NCBI GenBank assembly: GCA_964030475.1 | Contig: CAXIPT010000007.1 | Span: 4,280,404 to 4,344,403, forward strand | DNA from: Tethya wilhelma | Lineage: Eukaryota; Porifera; Demospongiae; Tethyida; Tethyidae | Direction: 5' to 3' | DNA length: 64,000 nucleotides | Shown: positions 34,149-45,764 of the stretch, in pieces | Layout of the letters: each line of letters opens with the position of its first letter | How positions within the stretch are numbered: position 1 is the first letter of the stretch | The notes under the pieces: model-generated | What the model was told of the DNA's origin: nothing | What the model saw: the letters and a program-made list of their open reading frames with translations, nothing else | Databases searched by the model: none | Made by a program: the position numbers and the translations under genes

Positions 34149-34441
34149 ATGCTTTTCTCCTGGAGAATTAATTTGCAATAAGTGCAATCAGGAAATTTTC
34201 TGTAAGGAATGTTGCATACGTATACACAAGCACCCAAAGAGATCACATCATACACCACAAAAATTGCAATCTAGTTCAAAGGTCAAAATAGTTTGTAGTC
34301 CTGATGATCTTCATGATAATAATAGTGTAAGTACCAGTACAATGTCATCGTCACAAGATGGTAATGATGAATTCATGTTCACTGATTCACCATCACTTGA
34401 CGATACATTTGAACATGCTGCAAGAGTTGCCACACTAGCTA
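34126..34441 (+). pseudogene. B-box-like zinc-finger segment cut off by a contig gap
   Basis: One base out of frame with the end of the ubiquitin-like gene, this open frame reads ICNKCNQEIFCKECC then HKHPKRSHH, the Cys/His spacing of a B-box-type finger, followed by a Ser/Asp-rich stretch (SSSQDGNDEF). It has no start of its own and stops at the gap at 34442. It may be the next part of the same ancestral protein, reached by a frame change or an unseen intron. Confidence 0.45.
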
Positions 34442-34442
34442 N

Positions 34443-35645
34443 TCCACACGTGCAATTATATAGACAATATCACATTTTTTGCTAATGCATCTGTGATCGA
34501 GGATAGGATGCAAGATTTGAGAATCATATTTTTTTAATGATTAGTCATGTGACAATTCACGTGAACATTATATTATGCATTGTGAAAACAGTGCCAATTT
34601 GAATGATGATGCAGATTTCACTGTCATATTTATATTTATTGTGGGTACACCCCTGTTCGTTAATGACACTAATGATATGGAGAAATGTGTTGATCATGTC
34701 ATTGATATGGATCAAGTTATGAGTGATGTGTTAAATGCATGGTGCCAATTTCTTTTGTTTGTTGCTTCCAGGCATTTTGAATAAGTAGTTGAAATGTAAT
34801 TGAAGTAGTAGAAATGCAGAAAATCAGTAAAGTGTCCGCTATGAATAGCTGCCACGGTCTTTCAGGCCCAGAGCCTGAGATGCGGATGGTAATACAGAAA
34901 CAGAAACAGTAGTAGTATATATATATATATACAGTCACTTATGATAATTATACTGTCAGTTACATTATTTTAGTGTTCTTTTGGTTAGAACAGGTTAACT
35001 CACTAATTGTGCATTAATCTTCTTTATAGAGGACCATATTAATTTTATTTAAAGTCTCAGACATGATTAAGCATGGTCTTTCAATGTGTTGGTGCTTATA
35101 TATGTTATTGAAAATTCATAATTTCTGATTTATTATTTGGTGCCATAATGGACAACTTGTGAAGCATAGTAGGTAAATTTAGGAGCATAATATACTGACA
35201 TTCTCTGAGTATAAAAAAGAAAAATAGGCACAGTCCTGAGGATAGTCTATCAAGGCCTATTTGTGTGTTAAATTGCATCACCTGCAGTTTAGCAATACTT
35301 TCGTAGTGATGTATGTGAGTGAATCAAATGCTTCACGTGAATATGAACTCACTCACAGTTTTTCATTAATTGCCTGAAGCATGGCAGTGATATAAAAATC
35401 TTGTAATAAATTCCTAACAAATTTGAATTCATGCTTCACGTGAATGTAAATTTTTTCACACCATTTTATTATGTGTTATTAATCTTATGATGTAGGTATA
35501 ATATATGATCAATGATTCCCAAATGTTTCACATGAATAAGAAAACCTTCACAATTAATTTACAATCGATATATGTTTGGCATTGCACTATTGACGGAAGA
35601 AAAGGCACCTTGGTGACAGGTATATTGATGTACCAGTCAATTCTT
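34443..35645. repeat. Second copy of the 14.75-15.89 kb mobile subterminal region
   Basis: From about 34505 (GGATAGGATGCAAGATTTGA) to the gap at 35646 the sequence follows 14750-15885 nearly base for base, with small indels (for example an extra ATATATAT run near 34917). It includes the same TTCACGTGAA palindromes (34558, 35333, 35437). It stops exactly at the gap, so this is a short repeat contig whose placement is doubtful. Confidence 0.8.
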
Positions 35646-35646
35646 N

Positions 35647-35860
35647 GAAGCTTAGGTCTAAGCTTAGAAGGCTTAGGCCTAAGCTTAGACCTAAGCATTG
35701 AAGCTTAGATCTAAGCTTAGAAAGCTTAGGCCTAATCATTGAAGCTTAGGTCTAAGCTTGGACCTGCTTAGGCCTAATCAAGTGGCTTAGATCTAAGCTT
35801 TTAAAACTCTTCGAAATTTCAGAATCCGGAAAAAAATTTTTCCGGATCTTATCTGGATCC
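35647..35860. mobile_element. One arm of the AAGCTT/AGATCT foldback element
   Basis: Same sequence as the right half of 21865-22206, ending in CCGGATCTTATCTGGATCCTGTT. The left half is missing at the contig gap. Confidence 0.8.
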
Positions 35861-35984
35861 TGTTAGTGGCAGCAATTCCTGTAAAGAAGCATTATAGGGT
35901 ATGTGTATGCATGCTATACTCGGCACATGCATATGTATAATTATGCCCTACAGCTAGCAATTTATTGTCTGTACAACCTCTTTT

Positions 35985-37231
35985 TGTAGCTTTTGCGAGT
36001 AATTAACCCTAGGGTTACCTACCGACCAAACAAAGATTCCACCAGAAAGATGAATGGAGTTGCCATCATTCTCAAGGATTTCATCATACTTCTAGATAAG
36101 TATGGAATCAGCAGCCATGAACCAGAAAGTGTTATTCGTAAAAAATTACGAAAAAAGAAAGATGTACACACTAGCCATAAGCAGTACTTCCTTTCACCAC
36201 GGTCAAGAAGTTATGAGTTTAGCAGAAAACTAAGAAATGTTCGCTGCTCAACTTGTATTTGTCTTCCAAGGAGGAGTTTTTCCGATGAGACATTGAAAGT
36301 ATTTGACCAAGGTATTATATTGTACATTCATATCAATCCACTATAAAATGTACTTCATGATCAACTAGTTTTACATGTATATATATAGTAGGTCATTTTG
36401 TCAAGTTCTTTTTTTTTTTTTTGAGTGAATTATCCATATCACAACTTTGTTTGAGATTTCAAATCCTCTATTATATATGCAGTAGGAAGATAAACAAATC
36501 AATGAAATTTATTTTCTAGCACAATGGGTTATGTTCTGTTAATAGATAATGAGGATGGAGAGCATGAAATGGCAGATGCTGGTGTGTCTTGTAGTTTGCG
36601 GGAAGATGGCTTGGGAGATGGCCTCCAAGAGAAAGACAGTTTAGAAGATGATTTCCAAGAGTATCATGGTAAGGAAGACAATGTTTTTGTAATATGGATC
36701 ATCTTATAATATCTACACCCACTACTCCAACAGCAGTATATATTTATGCTTTTCAGTACCCTGTATGCATTTTTAATAATTTGGAATAGACGATGACGAC
36801 GATGATGATGATGACGATGACGATGATGACGATGATGATGAAGAGCATAGAATGACAGATGCCGGTGAGTCTGGCTCGGAGGAAGACGATTTGCAGGGAA
36901 ATGGCTTAAGACATGGCTTCCAAGAGTATGGTAAGGAAGACAATTTTTGAACAAATCCGTATTTAAAAGACTCAGATATCTGACAATATCCAAAACTCTG
37001 TATAAATATAATGTTTTTGATGTGTACTCTGCATGTATTGTGAATAGATGATGATGATGAAGAGCATGGAATGACAGATGCTGGTGATTCTGGTTCGGAG
37101 GAAGATAGTTTGCAGGAAGATGGCTTGGAAGATAGCCTCCAAGAGGAAGATGGCTTGGGAGATGGCCTCCGAGAGGAAGATGGCTTGGGAGATGGCCTCC
37201 GAGAGGAAGATGGCTTGGGAGATGGCCTCCG
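35985..37231 (+). pseudogene. Partial mobile-element gene with acidic repeat exons, cut by a gap
   Basis: An exon at about 35990-36313 follows a TTTTGTAG acceptor and reads RVINPRVTYRPNKD, GVAIILKDFIILLDKYGI and a Cys pair (RCSTCICLP). Three exons follow with the acidic repeat: about 36540-36668 (EMADAGVSCSL, EDGLGDGLQEKD), 36788-36930 (a run of about 16 Asp codons, then EEHRMTDAGESGSEEDDL) and 37047-37231 (EEHGMTDAGDSGSEEDSLQ, then EEDGLGDGLRE units to the gap). These acidic exons match those at 17925-18170 in the opposite orientation, but the exon before them is different, so this is a related gene rather than the same allele. Function unknown. Confidence 0.5.
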
Positions 37232-37232
37232 N

Positions 37233-37590
37233 AAAAGACAAAATACAACTTAAAGAAATAGGTTCTAACCAATGACAAACAAGGCACTTCCAAAGTTGTC
37301 TCCAGTGATTCTTTTCAAACCCTTCAGAAGAGAACGGAGAGGATTCCGAACAGACGGCAATGTCGTTACTGGTGTAACAGCTGGTAATACCTTCAGCTTC
37401 TTTAGAATGTATGGAATCCATATGTACTGTTGTTCATCTTGAGAAATGGGTTCTCCAGACTTCCAAAATTGGAGTGTGGGGCCCAGAACGAACACATCTG
37501 AGCCCTCTTGGCGTCCAATACAGTGAACAGGATATATGTCTGCGTCACTAGAATCACTATCACTGTCAACAGTTCTGCAATACAATATAA
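37233..37590 (-). pseudogene. Exon of an unrecognised mobile-element protein
   Basis: Reading from a splice acceptor near 37577, the minus strand gives DSDSDSSDADIYPVHCIGRQ, VFVLGPTLQFWKSGEPIS and YIWIPYILKKLKV, ending near 37265. The last part (LLKGLKRITGDNFGSAL) is also present at 24303-24405 as a truncated relic, linking this contig to the mobile block. I do not recognise the family. Confidence 0.4.
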
Positions 37591-37599
37591 TTATACATG

Positions 37600-38300
37600 T
37601 AATGATGAAAATGCTTAACCCTCCGTGCCCTAGACATATGATACATTGTCACACATGAAAATGTAGCTAGTTGTTAGTCAGTGACCTGACTCTGTCCATC
37701 AGTAGTCTGGCGTAGCCAGTAGGAGCTGGCCGCGCATGAGCCTGGCCAGACTACTCAGTGAGTCATCAGATCAGCTCTATCATACCTTAATTATTATTAA
37801 AAACCTGCTTACATAGCATGATTAAGAAGAGTATAGTGTTATTGCTAGCTAAATTTACCTAGAAAGTAAGTTAGTTGCCCCTCAGCATGAAAACGTTCAT
37901 CTTTAATTTTTTAGCCAATTTTAAATAACGCACACTAACCGACTACAGTGCGCATGCGCGCGAGCCAAGGGTTAACACGGATCCTTTTTTTAGTGTTACA
38001 TAGTAGTGATGAGTTGACTGACAAGTACATAAATAACTTGTATTTGTAAATGCACGCTGCTCAAAGCTATATTATTATTGTTATTCTCTGATTGTTATTA
38101 TTATTATAATTATTATGCTTTACACCATAATATATGTTTGTGAGACAAGTGATGAATGATGAAATGAGAAGTGACTTTTTGGTTACAGTAATATTAAGCT
38201 GAAGGACATCTAGATGGCAATAGACGCCTGTTTTAAGTTACTATACTATTATAGCTAGTCAATGAGTAACAGGACCATTACAAGTTGCAATCATTGAGTA
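37600..38300. other. Spacer; no gene seen
   Basis: No coding frame is supported. 37703-37760 has the inverted pair CAGTAGTCTGGC and GGCCAGACTACTCAG, a short hairpin of the AGTCTGG-type MITE class. Confidence 0.4.
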
Positions 38301-38304
38301 AAAG

Positions 38305-38730
38305 TTACTGTTGATAGCAGTGTACATTTAGAGCATGGACACATGAAATGAAATGTGCATGGATTGTTGTTGGTGAAATGCAGTTTGAAGTGGTCCAAGA
38401 CTTGAAGACTTTGTTGACAGTGGATAGAGTGGAAACAAGACTAGAGGATGGGTTTATGGGTGGCAAGGCATTCCACAGACGAGGAAGCCTGTTGAAATAA
38501 TGTTGCTTGGCTCTGTTGGTCTTCACAGGTGGTAAGAACCTGATCTAGTTCTGTTAGTACTGAATCTAAAGAAATTCATGATTCTGTTGGTGATTGAAAA
38601 ATCTTGATAAAAAATGAGATGTCGTACAGTTCAAGTGACATATTATCAGTGGAAGCATATGTAATTTAAGTAGCCGAGTCTTGTAGTCAAGATTGAAGTC
38701 ACCAAGAATAAATTTGGTGGCATGACGTTG
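38305..38730 (-). pseudogene. 3' end of a LINE-type reverse transcriptase gene
   Basis: The minus strand reads QRHATKFILGDFNLDYKTRL, then FFRFSTNRTRSGS and HYFNRLPRLWNALPPINP before the C-terminal segment with a Cys/His pair and stop. This is the usual end of a CR1/jockey-like non-LTR reverse transcriptase (QRRATKYIL...YKSRL...RTRSG...FFNRxxxLWNSLP). It needs at least one frame change, and the catalytic YADD part is absent because the contig ends at 38731. Confidence 0.7.
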
Positions 38731-38731
38731 N

Positions 38732-40336
38732 TTTTGTGCTTCTCTGAGCGCTTAGCTTCGAAACCGCACCCATTGATCACGCCCCGTGTAGTGTGCGTTA
38801 TCTAGAAACAATACAGCTTGGATCATGGACTGGAGTTTGACAGGCTGGCTTAGCCTGCTGCTTGGACAGTACAGGTAATTAACTCAATGATTGCGAGTTG
38901 AATTAATATAGCTTTGTGTAGAAGTATCTCGAGCAGAGCAAAGTGCAAGTACTAAGTACTACCAGTGGCGTAGCTAGACACTAACAGTTGGTAGGGCACT
39001 GAAGCAATTGAGCTACGCCCTTTTTTGCTTGACGACCTTTACCGTTTTATTTCACGGCGAAAATTTCGAGAATTTGGCATTGAAAATGCCATTTTAGAAG
39101 TTCTGAGCAGTCTGAACTTACTACATCAGTCATTATTAGTGTCAGTTATCCTTCCCAGCCATTAAAATTACAGTCTTGTTGCTCATGAGTTTGTGCTGAA
39201 TGAACAGACTGCCAGCTGATTGGTAATTTGGTAGGGCAAGGTGAACTAATGGTAGGGCACAGGCCCTGGTAGGCCCTGGTTTGGCTACGCCACTGAGTAC
39301 TACAAGCATCAAAAGTATATTCAATGAATCATCAAAACAGCGGTTTAAATAAGTAACTAGATTAACCACTGGTCAATTGCAGCAGGCTTGAATTTGCTAG
39401 GCCGCTGACACCTCTCAGTGGACCGTGCTGGTCATATATCATGCATACATGTGAGTGCGCCGAGCCTTGGTGCTTTCATTAAGCCTCGGCACGTGCGTAG
39501 CACGTGCAGAGGATTACGGTAGTCGTTTTGTCTGTCTGTCTGTCTGTTCCATCGAAATCTCAAGAAAGGCAGCTCTAGCGACAAAATTGATGGTACTTAC
39601 ATTCATAACTCTGAATGATCTTGTAAACATATGTGTTTTGCTGTCCAAAACACTGTAGTTGCTGAGATTTGAGGCTTTTGTGCTTCTTTGAGCGCTTTGC
39701 TTCGAGGCCACGCCTACTGATTTGGTGTGCGTTATCTAGAATTTGTGTTGCTGTTACTGTTAGTCAGTGTTGTTTGGCAAGACAGGCAGGAGTTGGCCTG
39801 CTTTCCATGTAAGCATATAGGGCATGCATACATTTTTACATAATTGTAGCCTGTGAGCTAATGCATCAGTGGACTATCTGACAGCATGCAGCTGCACAGG
39901 TGAGCATTCCAATACATGTATAATCATATAGCAAAGCTCATCTGGTTCATCATCTGTGACATTTGCTGCTTCACCACAGTTAGCTATGGGGCTAACCTGG
40001 GCCATATGTATATAAGCGTATTGTGACTGGACAACTCAGTTTCTTTCAGGCTGGCCTACATGCCTCAGTGGGCCTACTGTACTAGTAGGTGAATAATTAT
40101 GATGACATTCTTTTACAGAATATATGCATAATACTGTGCTAGCTAGTTTAGTGTGTGCCGAGGCTTATGCACCATCGGTGCCTTCATTATATGCTGCAAT
40201 TCAGATCTAGTCTTGCCTTGTTTCATTGCTTTTCAGTACTAGCTACATTATAATGGCTTGTTTTTATGAAATTTGAAATCCTTTTGATGAATTATTAAAG
40301 CTAAATATAACTCGCAAAACTTTAACAGAATCTGAC
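38732..40336. repeat. Left arm of a 1605-bp inverted duplication
   Basis: This segment is the reverse complement of 47462-49066, with no length difference: every coordinate pair I compared sums to 87798. It begins directly after one contig gap and its partner begins directly after another. It contains two copies of the CCTCGGCA-ended element and no gene. See the finding on contig orientation. Confidence 0.95.
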
Positions 40337-40339
40337 AAT

Positions 40340-41105
40340 AATTATTGTACTGTAATTATTAGTTAAACAGTCTGTAGTAGAAAAGTATACCTACTCAGTA
40401 CTAATACTATATATAGCAATAGAGTTCAAATTACATCAAGTTAACGTATATCTTCTGAAGGATGTTATTCTTATCTGGAACTTCACATCGGTACACTCCA
40501 ATTGGAGCTGTAGAATCACTACGCCTGCATCTACATCTCCACGATCCATATGAGCCAGGCCGACATCATTATCTGTTATATCTCAATTTATTTATTAGTT
40601 CTTCATTTGGAATTTCACAATTGTCACACCTGCTTGACGATTGAGACGAACAAACTGATCGCCTCTGTCACAATAAAATCCATAGAAGAACCATTAAATG
40701 GATATTAGAGTTCTCGTAAGCTATAATATCCATGATAATACATACGAGTAGTATGCATTTTCTATGGAAGAACCTTCTTAAAATTCTTGTATCAAGAAAC
40801 TTGGAATTCTCCAAGCACATATTATAATAATTATTGTTTTATTACTAGAGATACAGTGGGTGATAAAAAATACAGAGAGAAATAATTAATGTCACACACC
40901 AAAACATTATAAGACCGTACACAAAATAGTGGAAAATATAATTTTAAAACACACACACGCACACACATACTAAAATTAATTATTACAGCAGACACTCTTA
41001 ATACACATTGTGTTACTATCTCCATTCCATTGCACAACACAAACACACACACACACACACACACACACATGCACACACTAAAAAAACAACAACAATGTGA
41101 TAGTG
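40340..41105. other. Spacer between inverted arm and HPS4-like gene; no gene seen
   Basis: AT-rich, with CA microsatellites at about 40951-40968 and 41041-41069. No coding frame is supported; the 3' untranslated region of the HPS4-like gene probably lies in its right part. Confidence 0.5.
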
Positions 41106-41109
41106 GTGG

Positions 41110-41963
41110 TTAAATGAACATGACCTTTGGACCGCCTATTGGTTGTTGTCTAAGTGAACTTTTGACCTTTGCATACTTTTCAATAGCACCATGCATGGCC
41201 AAGGCATCGAGGTTCCCTAATCTTCCTGGTTGGAAGTAGACCTCTCTTTGGTGAACACTTTGACTCAAGATACGCACATGTTCTTTGCTGAAGGAGGAAG
41301 AAAGAACGAAAGAAAGAAAGAAAGAAAGAGAGAGGGCATTAAATTTCACATGCCAGACTAGTCTAGGGCATCTGACCCTCAATAATTATGTGTGAGAAGG
41401 GATTGGCAGGCCATACTAAAGTCCACCTAATTTGATGCCACCGGAAGTAAAATAGTGAGATTCATGCAAAACTTTTCTTAACAGACAAAATAGCTAACTA
41501 TTAACTGGTAAGGCACAGGAAGCTGAAAAGCAATCACAAGAATGGAAAGAATGAGCACTTTCCAATGGTGCTTGAAATTTTGATATTGTTTGAAACTTAT
41601 TCAATTTTTTCTAGGCATTCTCAATCAGATGGACTTTAATACAATATACATTCAGCACAAAATGTGAACTTAGTACATTTGTGACAAATGACTATTATAC
41701 AGATTGACACATGCCTCCATTGTACCGCTCACTGTGTATTTCTTTTGTCTAAGTAGTAGCTTGAAAAAAGAGAAAATAGCTCAAACTACTTAGGTTTTCT
41801 GACAAAAAGAGATCACTCGCGGTTTGTAGCTCAAGGGAGAAAAGAAAGGGGAAGGGATACCTTAAGCTGACTTGTAAGAGTGAGGGGTCTTTATTGTACT
41901 CCTGGTGAGCTCTTCTTACTGCATGTCTGTACTGGAATGATGCAATGCTGGGTAGAGCTGTGG

Positions 41964-42014
<51 letters not shown>

Positions 42015-45000
42015 TGAACAACCAATGATAAACAACTCATCAAGAAGACATAAACTGTATTCATAATACCTTCACAATATCTGTCATAGTTGCTGATAGT
42101 TGCAAAGTAGTTCTGTGGTTTTGTTTGTGAACTGTTCTTTTGTGAGCTTCTATCTCCCTTCAGTCCTACATCCAACTCCAACAACTGAGGCAGCAAGGAC
42201 CTCCACTGTGAAACAAGGACAGCAATGCACATCACAATGACTTGTAATGAGTAGCCATGCAATGTGACAGCCAGCCCCTTACAAGTATATGAGAAGACAA
42301 GCAGTATGATAGCATACATTAATACTGAGCCATACTACCATATTATAGTGGGAAAGCTTTGCGGTGTCAAACTTTCGCAGATGTCTCAAGTCAAAACATT
42401 TTTGCAGTTTTACTTTCACGATTGAGCCCATACGTATGTACATTACGGAGAATTTCGTAGGTAAAAACTTTCATGGATGGATCATGATCCGCGAAAACCA
42501 CAAAAGTTAACCCCACGAAACTTTCCCACTATACGGAATATTGTCAGTATGAGCTTACCAAGGAGTTGAGTACAGTATAGTCTTGATGGAGGCCAGAGTC
42601 TGCCAGCAGCAGCACCATGGTGTTCATGTGCAGTTGTACATAGAGGCACATGCTCTTTAGAGATTGGTCAGGGACTGTTGCCGACTGTAAAATACAACAA
42701 CAGTACTGGGTAAGCTAGGGGTTATTGAAATAGCCAATAAATTTTTTTTTAAAAAAAATGCATGTAGAATGAAGTTGTGATCGCTTCTTACCCAAGCAGG
42801 CTTTCTCTTTGACCTTACACTAATGGTGAGTGAAAGGTCAAAGAGAAGAGCCTGGGTATGAAGTTAAAGAGTTGTGTACTAAGAAGTAGGAGATCACTTT
42901 AAATCCATCACGAAGGCAAACTATTTCCAAAAAATGCAGAGGTAGGTAAGGGATTGTCGAATCCAAAACCTGAAAATTGACATATTATTTCTGTGCATAT
43001 GAACTTACTCTACTCCTGTCCATAGTCTTGGCTATCCAGCTTGTCGATCGAGGTCTGCTACCTGTACCAACACCGTATCCACTCAGGGTTGAGCTCCCTC
43101 CTTCACTGGCTACAAAGCTCTCCTCAATATCTTCGGGTGCACTACTGTACTCCCCAGAGTGGTTCGATCTAGTCCCTTCTTCGTCATCGTCTTTCAGAGG
43201 TGCCGAAAATTTCAAAGTTGATTCGTTGAGTGTCATTTCGACAGGGGTCACAGTCCCACTTGGGGGATCTACGTCTGTTTCTATCGCCTGATCTAACGGA
43301 AGACCCATTTCTTGTAAGACTCCGGCTAAACTTTCAGAGACTGTGAGACGACTTCGAACTCGGAAGCCTCCATTTTGTTCCTCTCCCATTTGGTTGCTCT
43401 CTGTCTCTGTCGTTTCTTTGTGAGTATCTTCTGACAGAAGTACAGTCACTTCTTCAATATCTACATCAGTGTCTCTATCAACACCATCCTTTGTCGTATC
43501 ATCTGTACTGCTTTTTTCTTTTTCTTGAGCTGAATTTTCTTTATCACTCTGTGAACCAGAATCTGGACTGGTACCTTTGCCCGTTTCACTAGGTAAAGAT
43601 ACTTCTCCATTCGATTCTGTTTCAGTGATGTGTTTAGCTTGAGCTCCATCTTCCTCCTTTGAGGGGTCACATGATTCGACATCTTTTGAAGGAGAACCAT
43701 TTTGTACAACAGGGGTAGTTTCAGAGGCGTCGGTTTCTGAGGTTTTTTCAACTTTGGGTGATGTTTTTTGATCCTCACTCTCAGCCATTTCAGTTCTGTC
43801 CTCCTTAGAAGTAAGACTCTTTTCATCTTCTGAGCTGCTCAGAGTACCATTTGGGATTACCGCTTTATCAGTCGTTTGGCTATGCTGCTCAGTATTTTCA
43901 CTCTTGGGAAGACCATTTGGAACAGTTACTGCATGCGCTGCTGTGTTTACACTGTCTCTATTATCAGTAGTAATTGTAGGGTTATTCTCATCAGTTAGTT
44001 CATCAATATCTTCATAGTCTGGACTATCTGGTCGCTTCTGTTCTTGTTGAAATTTTGGTGGTCGGGGTGGAGGGGGTAAGTCCTCTCCTTCTTGATTAAA
44101 GGGTTCCCCTCGTTGATTAGAACCAATTTTTGCCGACATTTTGGGAGAGTTTCTCGGAGGAAGTGGAGGAGGGATGACAATCAGCCGTGAAGCAGCAGCG
44201 CTGCGGTGGGTCACTGGAGGCAAGTCCGAGGCACTTAGTTCTTTCGACTCCTGAATCAATTCCTGTAATTCGGTACTCGACACGAAATCTGACTCATCGT
44301 CTGAATCTGTTACAGGCTCTCTCTTGAACTGCCATGATCTCATCTCATCCGGATAAGAAGGGACCTTCCTTCTCAGTGCACCTCCGGACACAATTGAAAT
44401 TGGTCTTCGACTCTTATCGATGGATATTTCAATCGGAGCGTTCACAATCTTTTCGATCTCTTCGTCGTTCAAGTCTACCAACCCTCTGTCCACTGTCTCG
44501 CCTTGTGTGTCGCGAGTGAGAGTATCGCTCTTATCTTCACCCCCGTCTGCTTCGTCCTGACCTCCTTGGTCTAAGGGAGAGTCGCTAGCCATCATAAAAG
44601 ACGCTGAACTCAGTTCACAAACTGCTCCCAAACCCTCTGACGGTTTGAAAGGCATCGTCATCGATATCTTGCTGTCTTGAGGAGTTGGTGGAGGAGTGGA
44701 AAATCCTTCGCTGCTCGTGCTTGTCGGTCTCGATGGCTTCCCTCCGGACGGAGATGAAACCGGCCTGTCAATGATTGTTGCCGAAGTGCTAGTTGCTGTG
44801 TTGGTTGCGGTCAATGGAGCTGGTTTTACGGGAGGTAGCAATGTTGGATCAAACTCTTCCATTGCGTCCAAGTAGACTTCCGGTTCTTGTTTCCTACCAG
44901 CTGTGACTGTGGCTGGTGGTGATGGTGGTCCATCGGTGCCTTCACTTGTAGCGGGGGTACGATCGTTATTGGGCTCAACTTTGCAACTCGTCGATGGAGA

Positions 45001-45515
45001 GTACGTCACGGAGCCTTGAGCCATATCTATCTTGATGTTTTCTTCTGACGACTTTCGTTGAATAGGGGTACTGGTTGCTACGGGATCTCGATCGGCAGTA
45101 CTGCCATCCTTACCGGATGAGATGCCGGCCAGATCCGGTGTCGTATTACTGGGTCGGATCTGAGACGGAGAATTGTCGCTTTCACCGTGACGAGAGGATC
45201 TAGAAGCTGTCGTCCTGTTCCTCCAGTTGCCACGTCTCGGTCTCGACCTAGTAGTAGAAGGAGACTCACTCTTGCCACCCCCTCCACCTCTTCCACCGCC
45301 CTCAACACCACTGCTGGGTCCACCAACGCCACTTCTGTTGCTGTGAACTTGGAACCTCATGTTGAGAGTCGATGTGGTGAGATGGGGGTTGGTGTCCAGC
45401 GATGCGTAGGTGGCTTGGAAGGCGATGTGGTCCTTTCGAGAGTTGGAGGCTGATTCTACTTCGTCTGGAGTCAGGAAGACCTCCAGTACCCATACCTTGT
45501 TAGGAGCAATGTCAT
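41110..45515 (-). CDS. HPS4: HPS4-like BLOC-3 subunit, 3' part (N-terminal exons missing)
   Basis: Exons (minus strand) 45515-43009, 42684-42559, 42205-42070, 41957-41861 and 41287-41110 join in frame. The first one starts inside a strand-rich segment (PNKVWVLEVFLTPDEVE) that matches the end of the second HPS4 domain, followed by about 750 residues of disordered, acidic, Ser/Pro-rich linker with polyproline SH3-type motifs (PPLPPRNSP, PPPPRPP). The last four exons give LYVQLHMNTMVLLLAD, NYFATISNYDRYC, ALPSIASFQYRHAV and REVYFQPGRLGN, in the order of the C-terminal longin-like domain of human HPS4. HPS4 with HPS1 forms BLOC-3, the exchange factor for RAB32/38 on lysosome-related organelles. 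No N-terminal longin exons occur between 45515 and the gap at 47461. Assignment rests on remembered similarity in the terminal parts. Confidence 0.68.
41962..42011. repeat. (GA)n microsatellite
   Basis: About 24 GA units in an intron of the HPS4-like gene, immediately beside an exon acceptor, where it supplies the polypyrimidine tract on the minus strand. Confidence 0.9.
42344..42535. mobile_element. MITE with TATAGTGGGAAAG ends in the HPS4-like gene
   Basis: TATTATAGTGGGAAAGCTTT is mirrored by ACTTTCCCACTATACGGAATA. A relative with AACGGGAAAGTTTCG and GAAACTTTCCCACTATA ends lies at about 59127-59263. Confidence 0.6.
42785..42860. mobile_element. Short hairpin MITE (CCAAGCAGGC / GAGCCTGGG)
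   Basis: TTACCCAAGCAGGCTTTCTC with TTTGACCTT is mirrored by AAGGTCAAAGAGAAGAGCCT then GGGTA. Intron of the HPS4-like gene; a close relative is at 51927-52005. Confidence 0.55.
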
Positions 45516-45574
45516 CTGGAGGGGGTGGTATGTAGATATACACACGTGAATAAACACATACATAATTTACATGT

Positions 45575-45757
45575 ACCGTAATTCGGGAAATTTTCGCAAT
45601 TAAAATATCTTCGTAGTCTGTGGCGACTACGAAAATTTTTGCACATGAAAATTTGACAACCCCATTACATTGCGACAGCGGCGAAACTACAAAAAATTCT
45701 TAACGTGAAAGTTTGTTATGCGAATTTTTTTAACACGAAAATTTCCTGAATTACAGT
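45575..45757. mobile_element. TACCGTAATTCGGGAAATTTT-type MITE
   Basis: TACCGTAATTCGGGAAATTT is mirrored by AAATTTCCTGAATTACAGTA; internal repeats of GCGAAAATTTTTGC type. It lies just upstream of the first visible HPS4-like exon. Confidence 0.6.
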
Positions 45758-45764
45758 ACATTAA

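Noticed and set aside
38305..38526. Possible host gene with RLWNALPP motif
   Set aside because: The motif and its surroundings are those of the C-terminal end of LINE reverse transcriptases; called as a relic instead.
43461..43826. Minus-strand Lys/Leu-rich frame inside the HPS4-like exon
   Set aside because: It is an alternative frame of the acidic linker exon with no homology.
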